A stretch of DNA of 48,907 bases from Flavobacteriales bacterium (GTDB lineage Bacteria; Bacteroidota; Bacteroidia; Flavobacteriales; UBA7312). The translations under genes and the position numbers were made by a program. Positions within the stretch are counted from its first letter, which is position 1. Every line of letters starts with the position of its first letter. The stretch spans positions 1-48,907 of the forward strand of contig JADHMQ010000003.1 in the NCBI GenBank assembly GCA_016779935.1, in the 5' to 3' direction. The notes beneath the pieces were generated by a model. That model saw only the letters and a list, made by a program, of their open reading frames with translations. It was not told the DNA's origin and made no database searches. Shown here in pieces: positions 42,704-48,907 of the stretch.

Positions 42704-43900
42704 ATGAAAAAAGTTGCCCTAGTATTATTCGGTTTGTCTCTAGGATTTGTGTCCCAAGCCCAAGAGAGTGTCGTTAAAGTAAGTGGATTAGATGCCGCAT
42801 TTGGCATGTATGAAGTATCTTATGAAAGAACTTTCAATGAAGGAATGAACAATATAAATGCTTCTGGAAGAACAAGAAAGCAAGGCAAATGGCCAAATAT
42901 TCTCACAAAAGGTTCAATACAATTCTCAGCTGCCTTTTTTAGCTCAAAGCATGACCAAGTATTTGGTGATGGATTGACAGCTGTTATCGATACTAATTCA
43001 AATCATGACCCAGGAAATTTAGTAGGTGGCTTTCAAGTTGTAGCAGACCCACTAGAGCATTCAGTTTCACGACAAACTTCAACAAAGATTAGTGGTTTTG
43101 GATTTGGCGTTGAATACAGAAGTTACATAAAAACATATAGTCAAAAGATAGGTGACCCACCAAGAGGATGGTACGTTGCACCTTTTGTAAATATACAATC
43201 AACAACAATTGACTTTGATGATAATACTGCTCTAGAAACTAATCAGGCAATGAACTACCTCATGTACCCATCATTATATGAAGGCGATGTATTTGGCAGC
43301 TTCCAAGGTCCGTGGTTAGGCTCAGAAAACACTGATCCAGCTGCAGACAACTTTGGTTCGTTGAGTACAAGTGGAGCAATCTCAACTAATCCTAACGGTA
43401 CCAATACAACTGTATCAAATAACGATTTAAGTTGGTATGATGTTTCTCACAAAACAAGTGAGTTTAGCTTAATTGGTGGTATTGCTATCGGTCGTCAATG
43501 GTTATTTTTCGATAAACTTTCATTAGACGTTCAAATAGGACCTCAGTATAAAATGGTTAGCAGAAGCGAAAGAGTATTTAATGGAAATGATACGTGGAAT
43601 GTTAATCAAGTAGCTGACAATGTAAATTCAGTTGCTACTGCAGCAGGTGTTTCTCCAGATTTTTATCTACAAACAAAATTTGGTGATGTTTATGCATTTG
43701 ATGGTACTGCTCCAGACTCTGATGTTGCCAATGGATATTATGGAATCGTAGACGAGAGTGGTGCGAATGTTGTTATCAAAGCTAAAGGAAATGAGTCATT
43801 AAAGTTCACTTCTGGATTTTATAGAGACTTACCTGGTTTAACTGATTTTGCTAAAATAGATACATATAGAATCAAAATAAGATTAGGGTACGCTTTTTAG
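42704..43900 (+). CDS. Probable outer-membrane protein
   Basis: This 398-residue protein has a signal peptide (MKKVALVLFGLSLGFVSQAQ) and strands such as AFGMYEVSYERTFNEG, KGSIQFSAAFFSSK, GFGFGVEYRSYIK and GWYVAPFVNIQST. It ends in RIKIRLGYAF, a terminal Phe typical of barrel insertion signals. Long Asn/Ser/Asp-rich inserts (about residues 180-250) would be extracellular loops. No family is named with confidence; the start resembles DUF3575-type barrels. It precedes the small lipoprotein by 49 bases. Confidence 0.72.
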   Translation: MKKVALVLFGLSLGFVSQAQESVVKVSGLDAAFGMYEVSYERTFNEGMNNINASGRTRKQGKWPNILTKGSIQFSAAFFSSKHDQVFGDGLTAVIDTNSNHDPGNLVGGFQVVADPLEHSVSRQTSTKISGFGFGVEYRSYIKTYSQKIGDPPRGWYVAPFVNIQSTTIDFDDNTALETNQAMNYLMYPSLYEGDVFGSFQGPWLGSENTDPAADNFGSLSTSGAISTNPNGTNTTVSNNDLSWYDVSHKTSEFSLIGGIAIGRQWLFFDKLSLDVQIGPQYKMVSRSERVFNGNDTWNVNQVADNVNSVATAAGVSPDFYLQTKFGDVYAFDGTAPDSDVANGYYGIVDESGANVVIKAKGNESLKFTSGFYRDLPGLTDFAKIDTYRIKIRLGYAF

Positions 43901-43949
43901 TGTTCCCTGAAAATTTAGAATTTTAATTTTACTTAATAACCTTAACAAT

Positions 43950-44306
43950 ATGAATTTTAAAATAATTACATTCAGTATATTATCAGCAATAGTGCTTTCT
44001 TCTTGTTCTGACTGTTTAGACTGTCAAAGTACAACTGATATAAGTTTAACAGTTGAGTACTATTCTAATGGTACTCTAGACTCAACCGCATCTAACTCTT
44101 ACAGTGGAGAGGGCTATGTCAACAGCACACTGCCTACTTCTATTACGAGTGATTTTAGCAGTTATTTGAGTCCTGTTTCTGTAAGAGAAACGTGTGGGGA
44201 TGAATTGAAAAATATTAATAACTCTACAGTTTCTTTTGAAACCGTAACTGGTGATTCATCGGCACTATTCAAATACTTTTGGTCCGAAAGTTGGGTTTGT
44301 AAATAA
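43950..44306 (+). CDS. Small lipoprotein of unknown function
   Basis: This 118-residue protein has a leader and lipobox ending at Cys19 (VLSSC), then a Ser/Thr-rich domain with four more cysteines before the C-terminal VCK (C22, C25 and two distal ones), so disulfide bonds are possible. No known family is recognised. It may be co-transcribed with the outer-membrane protein gene, since no promoter match or terminator separates them, and a strong terminator follows. Confidence 0.7.
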   Translation: MNFKIITFSILSAIVLSSCSDCLDCQSTTDISLTVEYYSNGTLDSTASNSYSGEGYVNSTLPTSITSDFSSYLSPVSVRETCGDELKNINNSTVSFETVTGDSSALFKYFWSESWVCK

Positions 44307-44327
44307 TGAATCTAAGTTTTAATCATA

Positions 44328-44358
44328 AAAAAAGCACATCATTCTGATGTGCTTTTTT
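44328..44358. terminator. Bidirectional intrinsic terminator
   Basis: A 14-bp stem (AAAAAAGCACATCA and its complement) with a 3-nt loop has A-run and T-run ends. It lies between the convergent lipoprotein and TPR genes and can serve both. Confidence 0.88.
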
Positions 44359-44383
44359 ATTATCTGTATGTGGTTAGGAGGAT

Positions 44384-45991
44384 TTATTTTAAGTCAGATG
44401 CAAAATCTGTTCTTACACCATCTTTAAATGCAATTATAAATGCATTTTCATATCCATTATTAAAGACCTTAGAAAGGTAAGACTCAGCACTGTTGTAAGT
44501 GCTGTAATTACCACAAATGAAAGAATAGAAATCATTACCAAGTGGAATAGTTAATAAATCATCGTGTAGATAAATATCAATTGGCATGTTAAACTCACTA
44601 AAATCGCCTAATGCAACTCTAAAAACAGCTCCTTCCAAGAAGGATAAATCAACATTTTCGTTTTTAACACCAGTCTTTACGTACTCTTTATAAATTTCAG
44701 TCAACTCGTTTTTATATTTTTCGTGAAGCTTGAATGCTTTTTTAGCACTTTTGAGGTCCTCTAAATCATTGTGAATAGCCACTTGATTTTGATAAGAAAG
44801 CAAGAAGTATTTGTCTAAAGAATTACAGTCTTGTAATAAGTCTAAAGCCTTTTCACTGTTACCCATACCGTGTTGAATTACGGCAATATTATAAACTACA
44901 TCTCTATCGTTATAAACAGCCTTCGATAATGTCTCTAAAATAGGGATTACTTTCTTTTTATCTCTTTTCTCTGGGCTTCTAAAGTAGGACATAGCCAAAT
45001 TTACATTCACATTACTTAAAGTAAGTTGAGAGACTTTAGCTTGATTAAACTTCTTAAGAGAAGATTTAAATGCTTTAACAGCTAATGGAAATTCACCAGA
45101 GTTGAATAATACGACACCTTGATCATAATACTCTTGACCTTCTATTAATTTTTTTCTCATTCTGTCATCAAAGGCAGTAATTGATTCATTCTTTAAAACA
45201 GATTTACTGTCCCCTTTAACTTTCAATAATAACGGGTCAATACTAATACCTTTAGGTGGCTCTTCAGCCAAGACAGGCTCTTCAGGTTTTCCAGCTTTTT
45301 TGGTTTTTTCTTTCTTCTTCGCTAAAGCTAATTGCTCTTTTCTCTGTTTTTCAGCCAATACATCTTGTGCTATCTTTAACCTTGAAAGAGTCTTTTCTGC
45401 TTTTTTTGGTTGATTTATAGTTTGATAAACAGCGGCTAAATTACCATATGCTTTAAAAAACTCTTTATCCATTTTAATTACAGATTCCAATAATTCTGCC
45501 GAACGACTTTCATTATTGTTAAGGTAATTAAGAATCGCTAAGTTATATACCCACTCTTTTTCTTTGTCAATAGAATTGGTAACAAGCTCTAAATATCTCA
45601 TCACTTTTTTCTTGTTTCTATCATCGTCACTAAGCTGATGAGCTACTGCAAGTTGTAGATTGACAAAGTTAAGAGCATCGTCACTAAGCTTAGCTCTTTT
45701 ATAATTTTTAAAGGATGTTTTAAACGATTGAATTGCTTCGGTTGGATTGGACTGCTGTAAAAATTGAACTCCTTTGACATAGGACTCGTCAGCCAATTTA
45801 ACTTGTTCTAAAGCTCTATCATTCAGTCCTTTAGTCTTGGCGTATTCCATAATCTTATTGACGTCAGAAATGATAATTAAATCATTAATTCCGATAGAAA
45901 CTACTGGCTGGTCATCAGAAAAATAAGAAGACGAAAAAGCGTTTACAGAGAAAAGGGATACAATTCCAACAATTAAAAATAATCTTTTCAT
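44384..45991 (-). CDS. TPR-repeat protein with SPOR-like C-terminal domain
   Basis: This 535-residue protein has a signal peptide (MKRLFLIVGIVSLFSVNAFS), then a TPR-like block (about residues 69-206), a Lys/Glu-rich linker (about 207-250), and a second copy of the block (about 288-425). The copies match in GVQFLQQSNPTEAIQSF versus GVVLFNSGEFPLAVKAF and VYNLAIL versus VYNIAVI. Residues about 455-528 resemble a SPOR domain (VFRVALGDFSEF, YSFICGNYSTYNSAESYLSKVF, AFIIAFKDG), which in other proteins binds denuded peptidoglycan. It is probably periplasmic and linked to the cell wall. A minus-strand TACCTTCG box (46021-46028) may be its promoter. Confidence 0.82.
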   Translation of the reverse strand: MKRLFLIVGIVSLFSVNAFSSSYFSDDQPVVSIGINDLIIISDVNKIMEYAKTKGLNDRALEQVKLADESYVKGVQFLQQSNPTEAIQSFKTSFKNYKRAKLSDDALNFVNLQLAVAHQLSDDDRNKKKVMRYLELVTNSIDKEKEWVYNLAILNYLNNNESRSAELLESVIKMDKEFFKAYGNLAAVYQTINQPKKAEKTLSRLKIAQDVLAEKQRKEQLALAKKKEKTKKAGKPEEPVLAEEPPKGISIDPLLLKVKGDSKSVLKNESITAFDDRMRKKLIEGQEYYDQGVVLFNSGEFPLAVKAFKSSLKKFNQAKVSQLTLSNVNVNLAMSYFRSPEKRDKKKVIPILETLSKAVYNDRDVVYNIAVIQHGMGNSEKALDLLQDCNSLDKYFLLSYQNQVAIHNDLEDLKSAKKAFKLHEKYKNELTEIYKEYVKTGVKNENVDLSFLEGAVFRVALGDFSEFNMPIDIYLHDDLLTIPLGNDFYSFICGNYSTYNSAESYLSKVFNNGYENAFIIAFKDGVRTDFASDLK

Positions 45992-46050
45992 TCGATTTAT
46001 TAATCAAGTTTTAAACTCTACGAAGGTAATGAAAATTTAAAAACTATTAT

Positions 46051-48907
46051 TTATTGTTTCATTATCTTATATATAAGTTGTTCTTCAGCATTTAAAACAT
46101 GTAAAATATACATCCCATTTGGCAAAATAGATGTGTTTATTTTCCATGAACTTTTACCAATACCACTTCCAATAACTTTACCACTAACATCTCTTAAATT
46201 CCATTCGTATTCGCTAGATGAATTGATAGTTACATTCAATTCGTCAACAAAAGGATTAGGAAAAATATTTACATCAACTCCTGATGACCAATTTGATAAA
46301 TCAAGAACTTCAATTTTATAGAAACTTGATTCTCCTTTACAATCAACACTATCCGTAACAACCACTTTATAAAGACCTGGATAATCTGGGCTATATACTT
46401 CGGAATCTTCTCCTGCAAGTAACGTATTATCTTCATACCACTGGTAGGAGTAAGGTGGTGTTCCCATCGATGGGTTTTGTATGGTTGGCTGAACAACAAT
46501 CAATTCGCCATCTTCAAAGGAAATAAGTGGATAAATTGCATTTCCTTCGTTAACGGAGATATCCTCAATTAAGAAACATCCATTATCATCAATCATTTTG
46601 ATAGAGTACTCTCCAGCACATAAGTTTTCAAACATTAAATTATTTGTGTCTAAATTATTTAAGCAAACAAAGGTGTAGGGTTCAACACCTCCATATGTAG
46701 AATCAATTAAAATAGAGGCGTCACAATCATCATAACAGCTTACGTTATTAGCATCTAACAAGAAGTATAATTCTTCTTTTTCAAAAAACTCAAAAGTATC
46801 TGTTTGATAACAAAAACTACTTCCGTCAGGATAATTATAAAAAGCTGTTATCACATGTACTCCTGCTCCTAAGTTTGTAAACAAATTTGGGGAATTATCA
46901 ACTTCAACCCAAGGATTAGCTACATCGCCTTGAAGGGCATTTATTTGAACATAACCGTCATTAAAGCCAGCACATGATATGTCGTGGGCAGTGTAATCAA
47001 AATCCATAGAAATAGACGGTACACTAACTTCAAATTCAGAAATGCAATCGAAACCATCTTTCACATTCAGTGAATAATCTCCAGCATCTAGAGATGTGAA
47101 TAGTCCTTGATTCAAAAATATTGTACTATCCCATTCATCTAAAGAGTAAGAATATGTATTACTTATACTTCCAAATGCTTGAACAGTAAAGCCCCCTTCA
47201 TCTGGTTGATTTGTAAGGCCATTTAAGAACGGACTGGCACAATAAACAGTATCAAGTAATAATTGTATGGTTATTGGCGTAATTTCAGGCACTTCTATAT
47301 TTATGGAATCAATACAACTCAAGCTATCTTTTACAAAAATGGTATAATCTCCTTGTGATAGATTATTGAATGTATACTGCTGGCTTTCAATAAAATTCAT
47401 AGTGTCATTTATAGAGAAATTATAATTTCCTGTTCCTTCTGTTGCTATCACATGAATTTTAGCAGTTCCATCGATTTTACAAGAGTCACTGATAACAGCT
47501 GGATATTGACTATCAACAAAGTTGATGGTATCAACCGAAAGGCATGGAATATTAGGAACAATCATTGAGTCTGATTTAAGACATCCGAAGGCATCTTTTA
47601 AGCTAAACAAATATGAAGTATCTCCACATAATTGAGAAAATGTACTATCTGATTGTAAAGGCATTGCCTCAATTCCATATTCAAAAGGTGTTATCCCTCC
47701 TACTGCCTTTAAATCGACTGTGGCATCACATGAATAACAACAACTTGGATCTATTGTCAGATCAAGTGACATTACTATTTCATCTGGTGAATTACACTCA
47801 ACTGTTATCGTATCAGAGACACAACCTAAACTATCTTTGGCATAAATTTCATACTCTTCTCCACCAACTAGTTTTTCAATTGGAAGTGTGTTAAACGTAT
47901 CTGGATTACTTACAATAAAATATTCATAGGGGGCTGCTCCTCCCAATAAATCTATCGAAATAAAACCTGTTGAATCACCATAACAAGGTGCACAGTAGCC
48001 AAGCGTATCAGATAAGACATAATTATCTATAAACAAATTTTGTTGTGGCTGAGTTAATACTACTTCCAATGTATCTTCACAGCCTACGCTATCGACAACA
48101 GAAACAATGAAGGTATCGGCTAATAACTCGATTACTACATTATAGTCAATAATAGCACCATCAATCTTAAATTCATATGGTGGAACACCTCCACTAGCTG
48201 TTAAACCAATCTGACCATCATTATTTCCAAAACAACTAATGTTATTTGTCAATGAATCGATAACTGATAAATGTAATACTGGCGGCTCGTTAACCACAAA
48301 ATTAGTATCTATGATGCAATTATTAGAATCTATTATTTCAATTGTAAACGCCCCAGAAAACAATTCATTTGACAAAATAGAAGTGTCCAAGTTTATTATA
48401 TAATTGAAAGGTGATGTCCCTCCATTAATAAAATAATCAACAACACCGCTACTATCACCATTACAGATCACATCAGTAACAACTAAAGAATCTAAATAGA
48501 AAGAATCTGGTTGGTTTATGAAAACTGATAAGGGTTTGGAACAACCTAGAGAATCTACTATTTCTAAATCATATGTTTGAGAGTATAAATTTTGAAATAA
48601 ATGCGGATAATTATAAGTCTGAACTGAATCTACAAAATGATAGGTATATGGCTCTAAGCCTCCTGTAATATGGGGCATAAATTCGCCATCATTATAGCCA
48701 TAACAGGTCACATCCAAATGTAAATCTAGACTATCCGAAACCTCAAGTGAATCTCTTTGATAAATTACAAGTTGTTCTGCACTATGACAATCCGTTGAAT
48801 CAATAGCAATCAACTCATAATTACCTACAGTTAAACCAGTGAAATTTGGTGAAGACTGTACTGAAATAGTATCTGATTCTTTTATTAATATGTATTCATA
48901 TGGTGTG
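46051..48907 (-). CDS. SprB-repeat surface adhesin with type IX sorting tail (5' truncated)
   Basis: The frame runs past the right edge, so the N-terminus is missing; 951 residues are visible. They consist of about nine or ten repeats of 80-90 residues of the SprB/Ig-like type. Each has a CxGxxDG-like start, a GGxxPYxY turn and a closing DSxxC motif (such as VDSLGC, IDSNNC, KDSLSC), giving regular cysteine pairs. The last unit is PKD/Ig-like (PYSYQWYEDN), followed by a type A sorting domain (IFPNPFVDEL, LPNGMYILHVL). It should be exported by type IX secretion and displayed on the surface, where such proteins support adhesion or gliding. It lies 59 bases upstream of the TPR gene. Confidence 0.88.
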   Translation of the reverse strand, partial: TPYEYILIKESDTISVQSSPNFTGLTVGNYELIAIDSTDCHSAEQLVIYQRDSLEVSDSLDLHLDVTCYGYNDGEFMPHITGGLEPYTYHFVDSVQTYNYPHLFQNLYSQTYDLEIVDSLGCSKPLSVFINQPDSFYLDSLVVTDVICNGDSSGVVDYFINGGTSPFNYIINLDTSILSNELFSGAFTIEIIDSNNCIIDTNFVVNEPPVLHLSVIDSLTNNISCFGNNDGQIGLTASGGVPPYEFKIDGAIIDYNVVIELLADTFIVSVVDSVGCEDTLEVVLTQPQQNLFIDNYVLSDTLGYCAPCYGDSTGFISIDLLGGAAPYEYFIVSNPDTFNTLPIEKLVGGEEYEIYAKDSLGCVSDTITVECNSPDEIVMSLDLTIDPSCCYSCDATVDLKAVGGITPFEYGIEAMPLQSDSTFSQLCGDTSYLFSLKDAFGCLKSDSMIVPNIPCLSVDTINFVDSQYPAVISDSCKIDGTAKIHVIATEGTGNYNFSINDTMNFIESQQYTFNNLSQGDYTIFVKDSLSCIDSINIEVPEITPITIQLLLDTVYCASPFLNGLTNQPDEGGFTVQAFGSISNTYSYSLDEWDSTIFLNQGLFTSLDAGDYSLNVKDGFDCISEFEVSVPSISMDFDYTAHDISCAGFNDGYVQINALQGDVANPWVEVDNSPNLFTNLGAGVHVITAFYNYPDGSSFCYQTDTFEFFEKEELYFLLDANNVSCYDDCDASILIDSTYGGVEPYTFVCLNNLDTNNLMFENLCAGEYSIKMIDDNGCFLIEDISVNEGNAIYPLISFEDGELIVVQPTIQNPSMGTPPYSYQWYEDNTLLAGEDSEVYSPDYPGLYKVVVTDSVDCKGESSFYKIEVLDLSNWSSGVDVNIFPNPFVDELNVTINSSSEYEWNLRDVSGKVIGSGIGKSSWKINTSILPNGMYILHVLNAEEQLIYKIMKQ

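Noticed and set aside
1-48907. Defence islands, prophage, transposons, CRISPR, tRNA or rRNA
   Set aside because: No integrase, transposase, Cas, restriction or toxin-like protein is seen, there are no regularly spaced repeats, and no intergenic gap has a cloverleaf. The window is largely conserved chromosome core.

Overview
The window is a gene-dense, AT-rich stretch of ordinary chromosome from a member of the Bacteroidota, most likely a marine Flavobacteriales. The evidence is a fused LpxC/FabZ, PorX (regulator of type IX secretion), two proteins with type A type IX secretion sorting tails, an SprB-type repeat adhesin, the DUF3822-RsmD-CoaD block, and repeated TAnnTTTG (-7) promoter motifs in front of transcription units. 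No tRNA, rRNA, CRISPR array, insertion sequence, integrase or phage gene was seen. No gap without a gene exceeds about 235 bases.

Layout. 1-4 kb: the 3' part of a large secreted protein (jelly-roll, LamG, PNGase F-like, sorting tail), a terminator, then a lipoprotein. 4-6 kb, minus strand: a PlsC-type acyltransferase and a RecD-like helicase. 6-8.4 kb: a membrane-anchored unknown, DUF3822, rsmD, coaD. 8.4-10.8 kb: a Nudix protein diverging from pyrE, an SRPBCC protein, and birA on the opposite strand. 10.8-14.8 kb: rsfS, ftsH, DUF2007, cdsA and psd, a compact set for ribosome silencing, membrane proteolysis and phosphatidylethanolamine synthesis. 14.9-18.3 kb: a Cys/Lys/Ser-rich exported protein, an M16 peptidase, an O-methyltransferase and proline dehydrogenase. 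18.3-21.9 kb, minus strand: porX, tsaE, an alanine-dehydrogenase-like gene and a small membrane protein. 21.9-27.6 kb: HD hydrolase, lpxD, lpxC/fabZ, lpxA, efp, rnhB (lipid A synthesis plus housekeeping). 27.6-32 kb: a large anchored beta-propeller-like protein, a glucosaminidase and a PLP-dependent deaminase-like enzyme. 32-34.2 kb: DUF5522 translationally coupled to hutU. 34.3-38 kb: two outer-membrane beta-barrel-like proteins and pdhA-pdhC. 38-42.6 kb: recG and pheT. 42.7-48.9 kb: an outer-membrane protein, a small lipoprotein, a TPR protein with a SPOR-like tail, and the 3' part of an SprB-repeat adhesin that runs off the right edge.

The genes work mainly in envelope building (lipid A, phospholipid, peptidoglycan, type IX secreted surface proteins), central metabolism (pyruvate dehydrogenase, proline and histidine catabolism) and information processing. 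I found no clearly new multi-gene system. The most unusual items are the alanine-dehydrogenase-like protein that appears to lack two catalytic residues, the PNGase F-like protein that appears to lack the catalytic Asp motif, a cysteine-rich exported protein, a glucosaminidase with an unfamiliar C-terminal domain, and three inverted repeats placed on or near promoters. Comparisons with known families are from memory, without database searches.
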